A stretch of DNA of 64,000 nt from [Haemophilus] ducreyi (GTDB lineage Bacteria > Pseudomonadota > Gammaproteobacteria > Enterobacterales > Pasteurellaceae): NCBI RefSeq assembly GCF_900109315.1, contig NZ_FOJC01000006.1, forward strand, positions 1 through 64,000, read 5' to 3'. Positions within the stretch are counted from its first letter, which is position 1. Each line of letters begins with the position of its first letter. The translations under genes and the position numbers were made by a program. Of the stretch, positions 19,180-30,861 are shown one piece after another. A model generated the notes under the pieces. It saw only the letters and a list, made by a program, of their open reading frames with translations. It searched no databases and was not told the DNA's origin.

Positions 19180-21099
19180 TTATTTTTTCAAAAATTGAAT
19201 CACTTTAGCAAGATCACGAGTACGGCTTGATGGTGGCAAACTTTCTAAAAAAGTCTTGCCATACTGACGCATCACTAAACGAGCATCACAAATAATCACT
19301 ACACCTTTATCGGTTATATCACGAATCAAACGCCCAACGCCTTGTTTTAGCGTAATCACCGCTTCAGGAATTTGAATATCATTAAATGGATCACCACCTT
19401 GCAAACGGCAATCTTCCATTCTCGCTTTTAATAGCGGTTCATCTGGTGAGGTAAATGGTAATTTATCAATAATAACTAAAGATAATGCATCACCACGAAC
19501 ATCGATCCCTTCCCAAAAACTTTGCGTTGCGACTAACACGCTATTTTTTTCGGCAATAAATTGTGCTAATAAGCGCGCTTTGCTTGTTTCACCTTGCAAC
19601 AATACGCTAAGCTGGCTATGTTCTCGTAAAAAATCAGCCATACCGCGCATCATTGAATAAGAAGTGCACAACAAAAAGCAACGGCCATTATTGGCTTCAA
19701 TAACGGGCATTAGCATATTTCCTAACGTGGTTAACGTGTGAGATTTATTGGTATCAGGCAGATAACGTGGCACACAAAGCAGTGATTGATTAGCATAATC
19801 AAATGGACTGGGTAATACTATTTGTTCTGCATTTTCAATGCCTAAGCGTTGACAAAAATGATCAAACTGACCACCAACTTCCAAAGTTGCTGAAGTAAAA
19901 ACCCAACCAATTTGTTGCTTTTTGAGTTGTTCACCAAATTTATCTGCCACGGTTAACGGGGTGATATGTAAACCAAAATAACGTCCGTTGGCTTCATACC
20001 AATAGCAATAACCAACTATGCTAGTATTACTCAATTTTTGTAATTGAACTTTGACTTCCGCCAATCTTTCGAAGATTTTATCTAACGTTTCTGAGCGACC
20101 AAGTGATTTTTTAATCACTTCTTGTAGAAATTCTATATTTTCTGCTATTTTGGTTAAGCCATTTACGACTTTTTGATCAGCCAGTAATTCACGTAAATTG
20201 CCACGAATACTGCCTTCAACACCCATCAGTAAACGAAAATCTTGAATCACTTTTTGCAAATGTTCCGCCACTTTGCCTAACTGAGCAACGTCTTTTAATT
20301 CGGTACGATAGACAATCTGGCAATCTTTACAAAGATCAAATAGCTGACGTGAAGTGAGTGATTGCCCAAAATATTGGCTGGCAATATCCGGTAGTTGATG
20401 TGCTTCATCAAAAATCACTAATTCTGCTTCGGGGATCAATTCGCCAAAACCGCTTTCTTTTACTGCCATATCCGCACAAAACAGATGGTGATTAACCACC
20501 ACGATATCGGACTCCATCGCAGTACGGCGCGCTTGAACAACATAACACTCTTTAAATTGCGGGCACTCTGCCCCTAAACAACTGTCAGTCGTACTCACTA
20601 ATTGTGGTAAAATGGCACTATCTTCAGCAATGCTCGTGCATTCACTTAAATCGCCTGTGTGCGTGCTACTCTGCCATTGGCGAACTTTCTCTAAATCCGC
20701 TAATACAGTTCTATCACCGACCACTCCCATTGAAATAACTTGATCTAACCGTTCCAAACATAAATAGTTAGCACGGCCTTTTAACAACGCCACCCTGCCT
20801 TTATATTTCAAGGCCTGTTGAATGGTGGGTAAATCACGTTTAAACAGTTGATCTTGTAAATTTTTTGAACCGGTCGAAATGATTGTTTTTTTACCCGACA
20901 ATAGAGCCGGGACTAAATAAGAAAACGTTTTGCCTGTACCTGTCCCCGCTTCCACTACCACTGATGTCGCAAAATTGATTGCTTTTCCCACCGCTAGTGC
21001 CATCTCAAGCTGGGCGGCACGAGGACGAAAGCCTTTAATTTTTCTACTTAGCAAACCTTGTTCACTAAAAGTATGGATAATTTTATCGTTTTTCATCAT
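19180..21099 (-). CDS. yoaA: DinG-family ATP-dependent helicase YoaA
   Basis: A 639-residue XPD-like Fe-S helicase of superfamily 2. Walker A EAGTGTGKT (about residues 50-58), four candidate cluster Cys (CLERL, DSCLG, AECPQ, KECYV), DEAH box IFDEAHQLPD and the C-terminal motif GVGRLIRD are seen. YoaA acts with the polymerase III chi subunit in repair of replication damage in E. coli. It lies 20 bases downstream of uvrA on the same strand, so it may share the uvrA SOS promoter. Confidence 0.92.
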   Translation of the reverse strand: MMKNDKIIHTFSEQGLLSRKIKGFRPRAAQLEMALAVGKAINFATSVVVEAGTGTGKTFSYLVPALLSGKKTIISTGSKNLQDQLFKRDLPTIQQALKYKGRVALLKGRANYLCLERLDQVISMGVVGDRTVLADLEKVRQWQSSTHTGDLSECTSIAEDSAILPQLVSTTDSCLGAECPQFKECYVVQARRTAMESDIVVVNHHLFCADMAVKESGFGELIPEAELVIFDEAHQLPDIASQYFGQSLTSRQLFDLCKDCQIVYRTELKDVAQLGKVAEHLQKVIQDFRLLMGVEGSIRGNLRELLADQKVVNGLTKIAENIEFLQEVIKKSLGRSETLDKIFERLAEVKVQLQKLSNTSIVGYCYWYEANGRYFGLHITPLTVADKFGEQLKKQQIGWVFTSATLEVGGQFDHFCQRLGIENAEQIVLPSPFDYANQSLLCVPRYLPDTNKSHTLTTLGNMLMPVIEANNGRCFLLCTSYSMMRGMADFLREHSQLSVLLQGETSKARLLAQFIAEKNSVLVATQSFWEGIDVRGDALSLVIIDKLPFTSPDEPLLKARMEDCRLQGGDPFNDIQIPEAVITLKQGVGRLIRDITDKGVVIICDARLVMRQYGKTFLESLPPSSRTRDLAKVIQFLKK

Positions 21100-21119
21100 T
21101 CTTGATAGGGCTAATAGCC

Positions 21120-23948
21120 TTAACCTTTCGCCAATATTTGTGTTAAAAATCGCGCGGTGTGAGAGCCTGGTTGTTGAGCCACGTCTTCAGGCGTACCTTG
21201 TGCAATAATTTGCCCGCCTCCAGCCCCTCCTTCCGGGCCAAGATCAACGATCCAATCCGCCGTTTTAATCACATCTAAATTATGTTCAATCACGACAATG
21301 GTATTGCCTTGATCGCGTAATTTATGCAATACGGCTAATAGTTGTTTAATATCGGCAAAATGTAATCCTGTGGTCGGTTCATCTAAAATATAGAGCGTTT
21401 TACCGGTATCGCGTTTGGATAATTCAGTAGCTAATTTAACCCGCTGTGCTTCGCCCCCCGACAAAGTGGTTGATGATTGACCTAAGCGGATATACGATAA
21501 TCCTACGTCAATTAACGTTTGCAATTTACGTGCAATCGCTGGAATAGCATCAAAAAACTCACGCGCTTCTTCGACAGTCATTTCTAATACTTGGTGAATC
21601 GTTTTGCCTTTATAACGAACTTCCAACGTTTCACGGTTATAGCGTTTGCCTTTACAATGATCGCAAGGCACATACACATCCGGTAAAAAGTGCATTTCTA
21701 CTTTAATTACACCATCACCTTGACAAGCCTCACATCGCCCGCCTCTCACATTAAAACTAAAACGTCCAACGTTATAACCTCGTGCGCGTGCTTCTTGAGT
21801 ACCGGCGAATAATTCACGAATTGGCGTAAATAAACCGGTGTAAGTCGCAGGGTTAGAACGCGGTGTCCGACCAATCGGGCTTTGATCAATATCAATCACT
21901 TTATCAAAATGAGCTAAGCCATCAATCGCTTGATAAGGCGCAACATCTGTTCTTTCCGCACGATTTAACGCATTCTGTGCCAATGGGAACAAAGTATCAT
22001 TAATGAGGGTTGATTTGCCTGAACCAGATACTCCGGTAATACAAGTAAATAAACCAACAGGAATCACTAACTCAACGTGTTTTAAATTATTACCGCTTGC
22101 TCCGCTTAAAATCAGTAATTTGTTGGCATCATAAGGCATTCGTTCAGTTGGAATCTCAATTTTCTGTTTGCCGGCTAAATATTGACCGGTAATAGAAGCT
22201 TCGATCTGCATAATTTCAGTAGCTGCACCTTGTGCAATAACTTGACCACCGTGTACCCCTGCGCCTGGACCAATATCAACAATATGATCAGCCGCACGGA
22301 TAGCGTCTTCATCGTGTTCTACTACAATCACGGTATTGCCTAAATCACGTAAATGAATCAGCGTATTGAGTAGCCGTTCATTATCGCGTTGATGTAAACC
22401 AATTGAAGGTTCATCTAACACATACATGACCCCCACTAAGCCTGCACCAATTTGGCTTGCCAAACGTATTCGTTGTGCTTCACCGCCGGATAACGTCTCT
22501 GCTGAACGGGATAACGATAAATAATTTAAGCCAACATTCACCAAAAATTGCAATCGTTCACGAATTTCTTTTAGAATTTTTTCAGCAATTTTGGCTCGTT
22601 GACCATTTAATTCTAGCTGTTCAAAAAAAGTTAATGCTTCACCAATCGATTTTTCGGCTATCTCAGGTAAATTGGCTTGTTCGATAAACACATTACGCGC
22701 TTCTTGGCGTAAACGTGAACCTTGGCAAGCCAAACAAGCTCGATTATTGATATATTTGGCTAATTCATCTCGCACGGCATTCGATTCGGTTTCTTTATAA
22801 CGTCTTGCCATATTGTTTAATACACCTTCAAAGGTATGTTTGCGTTGTATTTTGTCGCCACGATCATTGATATAAAAAAACTCAATCTCATCGCTTGATC
22901 CATATAAAATAATTTGCTGGATTTTAGCGGGCAATTGCGCGAATGACGTATCAATATCAAAGGCATAATAACTAGCCACTGCGGTTAATAGGCTGAAGTA
23001 ATACAAACTACGGCGATCCCAACCTTTAATTGTACCGCTTGCTAAAGAAACATCTGGGTTCTGTACTACTTTAGCGGGGTCAAAATATTGTTCAACACCT
23101 AAACCATCACAAGTTGGACAAGCACCGGCAGGATTATTAAAGGAAAACAGACGAGGTTCTAATTCAGGTAATGAATAGCCACATTCAGAACAAGCAAAAC
23201 TAGCAGAAAAGACAATTTCTGGCGCGCTGTGGTCGTCCATATCAGCGATAATCGCCGTAGATCCCGATAATTCTAATGCAGTCTCAAACGACGCCGCCAA
23301 ACGAATCATCATATCCGATCGTACTTTAAAACGATCTACCACCACCTCAATAGTGTGTTTTTTCTGTAATTCAAGCACGGGAGGATCGGATAAATCACAA
23401 ATTTCACCATTAATTCTGGCACGGATATAGCCTGAAGCGGTCAAATTTTCTAATAATTTAACATGTTCGCCTTTACGGTTACGCACAACCGGAGCTAATA
23501 ACATTAAGCGTTTACCTTCAGGCTCTTGCATCACGCGATCAACCATTTGCGAAATGGTTTGAGCGACTAATGGCAAATCGTGTTTTGGACAACGCGGTTC
23601 ACCTACTCGAGCAAACAACAAACGCAAATAATCGTGAATTTCAGTAATAGTGCCAACGGTTGAGCGTGGGTTATGTGACGTTGATTTCTGTTCAATCGAA
23701 ATCGCCGGCGATAAACCTTCAATATGATCAACATCGGGCTTTTCCATTAATGATAGAAACTGCCGTGCATAAGCTGAAAGTGATTCAACATAACGACGTT
23801 GCCCTTCCGCATAGAGAGTATCAAAGGCTAAAGAAGACTTACCAGAACCTGATAAGCCGGTAATTACAATTAATTTATCTCTTGGTAGAATTAAATTGAT
23901 ATTCTTAAGGTTGTGGGTTCTTGCACCACGAATGTCGATAGATTTCAT
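21120..23948 (-). CDS. uvrA: UvrABC excinuclease subunit A
   Basis: A 942-residue damage-recognition ATPase of nucleotide excision repair, with two ABC modules ([20 protein letters not shown] and [16 protein letters not shown]), signature motifs [12 protein letters not shown] and [12 protein letters not shown], and zinc modules (CxxC pairs near CSECGY and CEACQGDG). I chose the ATG at 23948, which gives [19 protein letters not shown]; a TTG at 23969 adds seven residues. It is divergent from ssb with a LexA box between. Confidence 0.97.
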   Translation of the reverse strand: MKSIDIRGARTHNLKNINLILPRDKLIVITGLSGSGKSSLAFDTLYAEGQRRYVESLSAYARQFLSLMEKPDVDHIEGLSPAISIEQKSTSHNPRSTVGTITEIHDYLRLLFARVGEPRCPKHDLPLVAQTISQMVDRVMQEPEGKRLMLLAPVVRNRKGEHVKLLENLTASGYIRARINGEICDLSDPPVLELQKKHTIEVVVDRFKVRSDMMIRLAASFETALELSGSTAIIADMDDHSAPEIVFSASFACSECGYSLPELEPRLFSFNNPAGACPTCDGLGVEQYFDPAKVVQNPDVSLASGTIKGWDRRSLYYFSLLTAVASYYAFDIDTSFAQLPAKIQQIILYGSSDEIEFFYINDRGDKIQRKHTFEGVLNNMARRYKETESNAVRDELAKYINNRACLACQGSRLRQEARNVFIEQANLPEIAEKSIGEALTFFEQLELNGQRAKIAEKILKEIRERLQFLVNVGLNYLSLSRSAETLSGGEAQRIRLASQIGAGLVGVMYVLDEPSIGLHQRDNERLLNTLIHLRDLGNTVIVVEHDEDAIRAADHIVDIGPGAGVHGGQVIAQGAATEIMQIEASITGQYLAGKQKIEIPTERMPYDANKLLILSGASGNNLKHVELVIPVGLFTCITGVSGSGKSTLINDTLFPLAQNALNRAERTDVAPYQAIDGLAHFDKVIDIDQSPIGRTPRSNPATYTGLFTPIRELFAGTQEARARGYNVGRFSFNVRGGRCEACQGDGVIKVEMHFLPDVYVPCDHCKGKRYNRETLEVRYKGKTIHQVLEMTVEEAREFFDAIPAIARKLQTLIDVGLSYIRLGQSSTTLSGGEAQRVKLATELSKRDTGKTLYILDEPTTGLHFADIKQLLAVLHKLRDQGNTIVVIEHNLDVIKTADWIVDLGPEGGAGGGQIIAQGTPEDVAQQPGSHTARFLTQILAKG

Positions 23949-24000
23949 TATGATTTGCTCTATGCTCAAAAAATTTTAATTATTATCGCATATTTCAAAG

Positions 24001-24016
24001 CTGTACAAAATATCAG
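24001..24016. promoter_or_regulatory. LexA box between uvrA and ssb
   Basis: CTGTACAAAATATCAG fits the LexA consensus CTG-N10-CAG with the preferred T after the left CTG. It lies 53 bases upstream of uvrA and 79 upstream of ssb, as in other gammaproteobacteria where the divergent pair is SOS-controlled. Confidence 0.8.
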
Positions 24017-24094
24017 TTTTAGTGCGTGCATTTTTCTGATTTTTCAGTAGAATAGTATCAAAATTTAGTGACACTTATTTAAATAGAGGATTTT

Positions 24095-24625
24095 ATGGCA
24101 GGAATTAATAAAGTGATTATCGTCGGCAATTTAGGCAACGATCCTGAAATGCGAACCATGCCAAATGGCGAAGCCGTTGCTAACATTAGCGTAGCAACGA
24201 GTGAAAGCTGGACAGACAAAAACACAGGCGAACGCCGTGAAGTAACTGAATGGCATCGTATTGTGTTTTATCGCCGTCAAGCAGAAGTCGCAGGGCAATA
24301 TTTACGTAAAGGCTCTCAAGTTTATGTAGAAGGACGCTTAAAAACGCGCAAATGGCAAGATCAAAATGGGCAAGATCGCTATACCACTGAAATTCAAGGC
24401 GATGTATTACAAATGCTAGGTGGACGTAATCAAGCCGGTGATGTTGCTACTCATCAAAATCAAGCAGGTTGGAATGCACCAGCTTCCGTACAAAATAATT
24501 ATAATCAAGGCGCTAGCAATTATAATCCTAACCAAACACAAGCGTATTCAACAACTCAGACAAATCGTACTAAACCGGCGGCTGAGCCTGTGATGGATAA
24601 TTTTGATGATGATATCCCATTCTAA
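24095..24625 (+). CDS. ssb: Single-stranded DNA-binding protein
   Basis: A 176-residue SSB: N-terminal OB fold (about residues 1-110, starting [19 protein letters not shown]), a Gln/Asn-rich flexible linker, and the acidic tip NFDDDIPF that binds partner proteins such as repair and replication enzymes. A good ribosome site (GAGGA) precedes the ATG. Divergent from uvrA. Confidence 0.97.
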   Translation: MAGINKVIIVGNLGNDPEMRTMPNGEAVANISVATSESWTDKNTGERREVTEWHRIVFYRRQAEVAGQYLRKGSQVYVEGRLKTRKWQDQNGQDRYTTEIQGDVLQMLGGRNQAGDVATHQNQAGWNAPASVQNNYNQGASNYNPNQTQAYSTTQTNRTKPAAEPVMDNFDDDIPF

Positions 24626-24661
24626 ATTGCTTATATACTCAAAATATAACATACTATTATC

Positions 24662-24692
24662 AGAGAAGTTTTATTTATAAAACTTCTCTTTT
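24662..24692 (+). terminator. Terminator after ssb
   Basis: AGAGAAGTTTTA pairs with TAAAACTTCTCT, a 12-bp stem with a 4-nt loop and a T run. The A/T-rich arms could also let it act weakly for the converging ycgN transcript. Confidence 0.85.
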
Positions 24693-24755
24693 AGATATCA
24701 TGTAAAAAATGCTGATATACGCCCATTAAGTCACCATTAACTTCATGATATTTGT

Positions 24756-25199
24756 TTAAACTTCATCAATGATCCATTCAAACCAATCAATCACATCTTT
24801 TTCATGAATACCATGATTAATTAATATCGCCGCATTTTTAACGGAATTTGGATCTTTTGAGATCAATGGGTGCCAATCAAAAAGCGGTTTGCCTTCATAC
24901 AATAACCGATAAGCACAGGTTTTAGGTAACCAACTGAAATCGGCTAAATTTTTTTTAGTCAATTTTGTACAATCTGCCTCTAATTTAAAGCGCTTTGCAT
25001 AATTCATACAACGGCCATTATTGATATCAAGTAAATTACAAGCAATCGATGTATAATATAACCGCTCGCGCTTACCTTTACCGTATAAATACTTACGATA
25101 ACAACACTTACCACAACCATCACAGAGTGCTTCCCATTCTGTTTCATTCATTTCAATCAATGATTTTTTCTGCCAAAAATTATCTTCTAATGGGTCCAT
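24756..25199 (-). CDS. ycgN: YcgN-like cysteine cluster protein (UPF0260)
   Basis: A 147-residue member of the YcgN/YkgJ cysteine-cluster family. Cys residues in CDGCGKCC, ACNLL, RCMNY, ADCTKL and KTCAY match the family pattern and probably bind metal. The function is unknown. The length and the start (FWQKKSLIEMNETEWEALCDGCG) agree with the E. coli protein. It is a single gene, convergent with ssb and divergent from fhs. Confidence 0.88.
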   Translation of the reverse strand: MDPLEDNFWQKKSLIEMNETEWEALCDGCGKCCYRKYLYGKGKRERLYYTSIACNLLDINNGRCMNYAKRFKLEADCTKLTKKNLADFSWLPKTCAYRLLYEGKPLFDWHPLISKDPNSVKNAAILINHGIHEKDVIDWFEWIIDEV

Positions 25200-25317
25200 A
25201 TTCTTTTTTGTTAAAAGTTTGTTAGTTTACTTTATTTTAGCGCCATTTTAGCATATTCTAAGCTAACGCAAATCAAGCAATCGGTTGCCAAAATCAAAAA
25301 ATAGTGGAGAACAATCA

Positions 25318-26988
25318 ATGAAAAGCGATGTAGAAATTGCACAATCTGCAACTATGCAACACATTAATCATATAGCCGAAAAACTAGGTTTAACAGTAGA
25401 TCAAATCGAGCAATATGGTAAATATAAAGCCAAAATTAATCCTGCCGATGCCTTTAAATTGCCCGCTAAAAACGGTAAATTAATTTTAGTTACTGCGATT
25501 AATCCAACTCCGGCAGGCGAAGGCAAAACAACCGTAACAATTGGATTAACTGATGCGTTAAATCATATTGGGAAGCAAGCAGTGGTTGCTGCTCGTGAAC
25601 CGTCTTTAGGCCCCGTGTTCGGAGTAAAAGGCGGTGCTGCGGGTGGGGGTTATGCACAAGTATTGCCAATGGAAGATATTAATTTGCATTTTACCGGTGA
25701 TTTTCATGCAATTACGAGTGCTAATAATTTACTCGCGGCGTTATTAGATAACCATATTTATCAAGGTAATGCATTAAACATTGATCCAAAACGGATTCTA
25801 TGGCGACGCGTAATTGATATGAATGATCGTCAATTACGTAATATTCTAGGCGGTTTAGGCAACACTACCGATGGTGTTATTCGCCCAGATGGTTTTGATA
25901 TTACCGTTGCGTCTGAAGTAATGGCGATTTTCTGCTTAGCCAAAGATTTAGCGGATTTAAAAACACGGTTAGGCAATATTTTAGTCGCATATACCAAAGA
26001 TAAACAACCGGTTTACGCTAAAGATCTAAATGCACAAGGTGCAATGGCTGCACTGTTAAAAGATGCAATCAAACCAAACTTAGTACAAACAATAGCAGGC
26101 AGTCCTGCATTTATTCATGGTGGCCCTTTTGCCAATATTGCCCATGGCTGTAATTCAGTTATCGCCACCCGTTTAGCATTACATTTAGGTGATTATGCCG
26201 TTACAGAAGCGGGCTTTGGCGCTGATCTTGGTGCAGAAAAATTCTGTGATATTAAATGCCGTTTAGCAGAATTAAAACCCGATGTTGCAGTCATTGTGGC
26301 TACTGTACGTGCCTTAAAATATAACGGTGGCGTAGAAAAAGCTAATTTAGCGGAAGAAAATCTTGAGGCATTAACAGAAGGTTTACCAAATTTGCTGAAG
26401 CACATTGCTAATTTAAAAAATGTACTAGGTTTGCCGGTTGTAGTCGCCTTAAACCGTTTTGTGTCAGATTCTGATGCAGAATTAGCGCTAATCCAAACCG
26501 CTTGTGCTAAACAAGGCGTTGAAGTTTCATTAACGAAAGTTTGGGCTAAAGGTGCTGTCGGTGGCGTCGATTTAGCGCATAAGGTGTTAAAAGCAATTGA
26601 TGAACAACAAAATAATTTCCAATTTGCTTACGATGTTAATGACCGTATTCAACATAAAATCACTGCAATAGCACAAAAAATTTATGGTGCAACCGATGTA
26701 AACTTTAGTGCTGAAGCGCTTGCAGAAATTAAAAAATTAGAAAAATTAGCTTTAGATAAGTTACCAATCTGTATGGCAAAAACACAATATTCATTAAGCG
26801 ATAATGCTAAATTACTTGGCTGTCCTATTGGTTTTAACATTACTGTGCGAAGTATTACTGTTTCAGCGGGTGCTGGTTTTATTGTTGCAATTTGTGGCAG
26901 TATCATGCGAATGCCAGGCCTACCTAAAAATCCAGCAGCAAATCGGATTGATGTCGATGAAAATGGTATAATTAGCGGTTTGTTTTAA
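25318..26988 (+). CDS. fhs: Formate-tetrahydrofolate ligase
   Basis: A 556-residue enzyme making 10-formyl-tetrahydrofolate from formate, ATP and tetrahydrofolate, feeding purine and formyl-Met synthesis. The P-loop [16 protein letters not shown], the [11 protein letters not shown] loop and the C-terminal [15 protein letters not shown] are typical. The start at ATG 25318 has GGAG at 25306; an upstream TTG at 25285 lacks support. It stands alone between ycgN and the autotransporter remnant. Confidence 0.95.
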   Translation: MKSDVEIAQSATMQHINHIAEKLGLTVDQIEQYGKYKAKINPADAFKLPAKNGKLILVTAINPTPAGEGKTTVTIGLTDALNHIGKQAVVAAREPSLGPVFGVKGGAAGGGYAQVLPMEDINLHFTGDFHAITSANNLLAALLDNHIYQGNALNIDPKRILWRRVIDMNDRQLRNILGGLGNTTDGVIRPDGFDITVASEVMAIFCLAKDLADLKTRLGNILVAYTKDKQPVYAKDLNAQGAMAALLKDAIKPNLVQTIAGSPAFIHGGPFANIAHGCNSVIATRLALHLGDYAVTEAGFGADLGAEKFCDIKCRLAELKPDVAVIVATVRALKYNGGVEKANLAEENLEALTEGLPNLLKHIANLKNVLGLPVVVALNRFVSDSDAELALIQTACAKQGVEVSLTKVWAKGAVGGVDLAHKVLKAIDEQQNNFQFAYDVNDRIQHKITAIAQKIYGATDVNFSAEALAEIKKLEKLALDKLPICMAKTQYSLSDNAKLLGCPIGFNITVRSITVSAGAGFIVAICGSIMRMPGLPKNPAANRIDVDENGIISGLF

Positions 26989-27023
26989 TATATTATTTTC
27001 AATAAATTCGCTTAGCAGATAAA

Positions 27024-27055
27024 AAATCACCGCTATTAAAACATAGCGGTGATTT
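27024..27055. terminator. Bidirectional terminator, fhs / autotransporter
   Basis: AAATCACCGCTAT and ATAGCGGTGATTT form a 13-bp perfect stem with a 6-nt loop. TTATTTT follows on the + strand and A-rich DNA precedes it, giving T residues on the minus strand. It can serve both convergent genes. Confidence 0.85.
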
Positions 27056-27080
27056 TATTTTGACCTACATAAAAGTACGC

Positions 27081-30043
27081 TTAGAATTTAACATGGATAT
27101 CTGCACTTACTACATTATTATAACCTTTAGTATTTTCTAATTTAAGATCGTAATTAACATACCAAGTAGTATTTGGTGTAATTTCTGTTGTTGATCCAAT
27201 ACCTAACCATGTTTTGTTTTTCACTAATCCAATACCTTTTACTTTAAAATCTGCATGATTAAGAACATTATTAGCTCCGGTATATTTTGCAGTATAGCTT
27301 AAATCTTGTTGGTTAAAGGCAACTTGATGATTGACATAACCTTGTAAAGTGGTTTTCATACCGTTGGCATAACGTAGTTGGTGAGCCACACGTAATCCAA
27401 CTAAACCACTCGTTTGAGCATAGGTCTGTTTTGGTGCAGTTAAACCTAACTGACTATTTGTTTCAGTAAATGCTCCACGAATAACATTGTCATAAGCAAC
27501 CCCTATAAATGGCGTCACGGTAAAATCATTTTGTTTAAGATTATAGCCGCTCTCAATATAAGCAGAAATAACTTTATCACGATGGTTTACTTTACCTTTT
27601 TGTTGTTGTGTTTCTTGAACTAACTCACGTTCTACATCACTATTAACACTGCCAAAGCCTAATCGACCTTGTAAATATACTGGCGTTGAATAGATATTAT
27701 TTAAACGAGAATAAAGTGAAACACCGACACCTTTAGCTTGAGAGTTTCCACCATAGCGGTTAAAAGTAACATTTGCTTTAGAATAGTTCATCGCAGCCCC
27801 TACAATAACATCATCGGCAGCCATAGTATCAGCACCGACCTGCCCTGCTAAAGTTTGCGTTTTACCTTCACCAAAGCCTGGTTGTGTTAATTTACCATTT
27901 GCATAGATTGCACTCGCCCAAGCCCCCGATGCTAACGTTGGATCCGCTGATGTGCCTAAGGTATCTAAACGGTTAGATAAATCTTTATTCACCGCTTCAG
28001 CATTTTGGAAGGTTAACGCCTGAGCAGAAGCATAGATTTGCCCGGAGAGTTTATCGAATGTAGATTCTTCGTTTTTATCGTTCAGTTTACCTTGCTGTAA
28101 CTCCGCAAGAACTTTGGTAATTGGCGCAGAAAGTAAGGAACGATAGGTAGGTAATTGATTATCAATAGCGACCATTGTTGTCTCTAAAGCTACTGCAACA
28201 TTTTGTATCATACTATCGCTATTCAGATTAGATTGTACATACTTTTCTACGGCTTGTCGTTTTAAACTAGCCTCTATTTTGTTATCTATCACTTTCGCTG
28301 TTACAGAATACATTCCTTGAGGTTTAACTTTAAAGTCCCCCTCTATTTTCTGTGCAATAACTGGTATAAATTTTTCCCCATTAGAAGTCACGTAGTTTTC
28401 TGAACTCATTGCTAACGTTGAACCATCTAATATAGCTGTACCATTAACTCGAACTGACGAGTTAGGAGAAGTATGTAGTGTAGAACCATATATCGATCTA
28501 TAATATGGAACTGTAGAATGACCATAAGATCTCCAATATCCTCTGTTCTCTACGCCATTACTAAAATTAGTATTAGATGTAACTAATCCACCATTTTTAT
28601 TTATCGTCATCGGTGAATCATATCTTTTATTATTAATCTGTAATGTCCCTTGTTCAATAACAGTATTACCAGTAAAAGTACTATTCCCAGATAAAATCAA
28701 ATGCCCATTGCCTTTTTTTATTAAACCCACATCGCCTGATATATCATTCTCAAATTGATATGGATTACGATTATAATAATAGCCATAATAATTGGTATAG
28801 TTATTATTAACATTTAATACAACATCTTTTCCATCAGTCAGACGTTTATCAAATATAGCCGGTCCTTTAGTGGCTTTTTCTACATCCAATAGCCCCCAAC
28901 CAAACACATCATCAACACCTTCTGCACCAATATCCGTTGCCGTACTCAAAATTGTCATTTTGATTTGTTCATTCGTTATCCAAGGATATTTTTCCTTAAC
29001 TAGCGCAGCTGTGCCTATTACTGCCGGTGCAGCAAACGAGGAACCACTCTCAATCATAGTGACCCTTTTCGCTATTGGTATATGGTAAATATCGAATGCA
29101 TAATCACCTACTGCTGTAATACTCCAATCTTTTGCCACACCGGCTTGAGAATAAGGTTTAAGGTTACTCCAATTAAAATCTCCTAATCCACTTTGATGTC
29201 TTGCTGCAACTGCAACAACAGATATTCAACCTTTTTTTAAGTTGGGTTCAAAATGTGGTAGGCCCGGTTCTAAAGATGGATTTTTATCTCCTCGCTCATT
29301 ACCTGCTGCCCAAATAAATAGACCATTGTCATTAACTTTCTGACTGTAAAAATCTAATATTTCTCTTTTAAATGGGACTTTATAATAATTTCTATTATAT
29401 TTTCTACGAAATCTTCTTGTTGGATTCAAAATTTCTATATTAGAAAAGTCTGTTACTTGATTCCTAATACCAAAAGACTGATTAAATATTCTAGCCCCTT
29501 TGTTCCATAAAGCATTATAGATTTCTAAGGAAGGCGATACACCACTAGCATTACCTGTAGATATATCGGCTAATAATAATTTCGTTTTTGGCGCTATGCC
29601 ATTATTATGCTGATCCTTATTACCTGCAATCATCTCGCTTACAGTAATACCACGGGTACCCGCTACAGTAAAACGATCCGTTTTCATAATTGCAGCATGA
29701 CCACTAAATTTTCTAATTATATCGTCCTTCATAAATGGATTGCTGAATCCACTATCAAGCACACCAACTAGAACACCTTCACCTGTCAATTTATTTTCTA
29801 TGGCTTTTTTATTATTAGGATCGTTAGCATCATATTCCCTAAATTTATTACGCCATATAATATTATCATGCGAATTATAAGTACTAGTACTAGTACTAGG
29901 ATAACTCTGATCATAACCATAATAATAGTAATCAGGTCTATCCCATAATAACCACTATAATATCGATTATCTAGATCGTCATAAGCTAAAGCATTAATAG
30001 AAGTTAAAATACTTGCTGCTAAAAGTGTTTTTTTGTACAACAT
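27081..30043 (-). pseudogene. Subtilisin-like serine protease autotransporter, broken
   Basis: Pieced together, about 987 codons encode a signal peptide (MLYKKTLLAASILTSINALA), a Tyr-rich N-terminus, an S8 peptidase domain (Asp in GVLDSGFSNP, oxyanion Asn in IWAAGNERG, Ser in ESGSSFAAPAV), a passenger with an autotransporter repeat near QFENDISG, and a C-terminal beta-barrel ending in Phe. It resembles Ssa1-type antigens of Mannheimia. Lesions: a one-base loss (or two-base gain) near 29943-29948 after SGYY; an in-frame TGA at 29226-29228 where Trp is expected (KKG-stop-ISVV); and RGITVSEMIAG where the catalytic HG is expected. Fragment frames are 27081-29138, 29226-29789 and 29798-30043. Confidence 0.88.
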
Positions 30044-30267
30044 AAAAATCCTTTCTTTACCTGAATTGATTTTAAAATAATTTGCAATTATTACTGCTAT
30101 TACAAAATTATCTACCACCCAATATTTTTGTTTACCAATTATACAATAATAAATAAACAAAATTACTTGCAAGCAAGTATAATCTATTTTTTGTAAAGAA
30201 AAGTATAGAAATCGTCAATAATGCAATTAACACCATTGTTTGTTTAAAAAACAATATAAAAATGAAA

Positions 30268-30297
30268 AAAAACGCTAATCAGATGATTAGCGTTTTT
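30268..30297 (-). terminator. Terminator after tRNA-Leu
   Basis: AAAAACGCTAATC and GATTAGCGTTTTT form a 13-bp stem with a 4-nt loop. On the minus strand it ends in a T run and would close the secG-tRNA-Leu transcript. The remaining gap to the autotransporter (30044-30267) is A/T-rich and includes a short palindrome, ACTTGCAAGCAAGT, at 30164-30177. Confidence 0.8.
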
Positions 30298-30302
30298 GTA
30301 TT

Positions 30303-30388
30303 TGGTGCTCTGAGCGAGACTCGAACTCGCACATCCTATGGACACTACCCCCTCAAGATAGCGTGTCTACCAATTCCACCACCAGAGC
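30303..30388 (-). tRNA. tRNA-Leu (anticodon GAG)
   Basis: The 86-nt minus-strand RNA runs GCTCTGG...CTCAGAGCACCA, with an encoded CCA end. The acceptor stem, D arm (GGTGGAATTGGTAGAC), anticodon stem CTATC/GGTAG with loop TTGAGGG, a long variable arm (class II) and T arm GTTCGAGTC are all present. It follows secG by 15 bases, the same neighbour as in E. coli. Confidence 0.95.
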
Positions 30389-30403
30389 TTTTTTGATTAG
30401 ATA

Positions 30404-30733
30404 TTATTGAGGAATATCATTATTTTGATTTTCAACTTTTGTAGGTTGTTCTACCTTTTGTTGAATACCACTTAAATCTTCAAACTGACTTACGTTACCT
30501 GTTTTATGTGAGTTTAAATTGCCGATTAATAAGCTAAGTGCAAAAAAAATAGTGGCTAAAAAAGCGGTTGTTCTTGATAAAAAATTTGCTGAACCTGCTG
30601 AACCAAATACCGTTCCTGAAGCACCGGCGCCAAACGAAGCACCTGTATCGGCACCTTTACCTTGTTGCATAAGCACAAAACCGATTAATATTACAGCAAC
30701 GATAAGATAAATAATTGTGAGTACATTTAACAT
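30404..30733 (-). CDS. secG: Protein translocase subunit SecG
   Basis: A 109-residue SecG with two TM helices (ILIGFVLMQQG and TTAFLATIFFALSLLIG) and the family motif GKGADTGASFGAGASGTVFGS between them. It is an accessory subunit of SecYEG in the inner membrane. The tail is polar and variable. It is upstream of tRNA-Leu on the same strand. Confidence 0.95.
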   Translation of the reverse strand: MLNVLTIIYLIVAVILIGFVLMQQGKGADTGASFGAGASGTVFGSAGSANFLSRTTAFLATIFFALSLLIGNLNSHKTGNVSQFEDLSGIQQKVEQPTKVENQNNDIPQ

Positions 30734-30861
30734 TTGATTTCTCTATTCTGTACGCGATAAAGTAAGTGATTTCAAGATTAAAATCAATTTTCGATGGGGC
30801 GTATGATATAGATTATGCATTTTGGTTGCAAGTAAATTTTATTACGCCATCCACATTTGAC

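Noticed and set aside
29232..29238. Seven-A tract (minus strand) next to the autotransporter stop as a slippage switch
   Set aside because: The frames before and after the tract are the same, so changing its length would break rather than restore the gene. The stop is a simple nonsense codon.
29880..29900. AGTACT hexanucleotide repeat in the autotransporter as a phase-variation tract
   Set aside because: There are only about three copies, and a six-base unit cannot change the reading frame. It just encodes Ser-Thr repeats.
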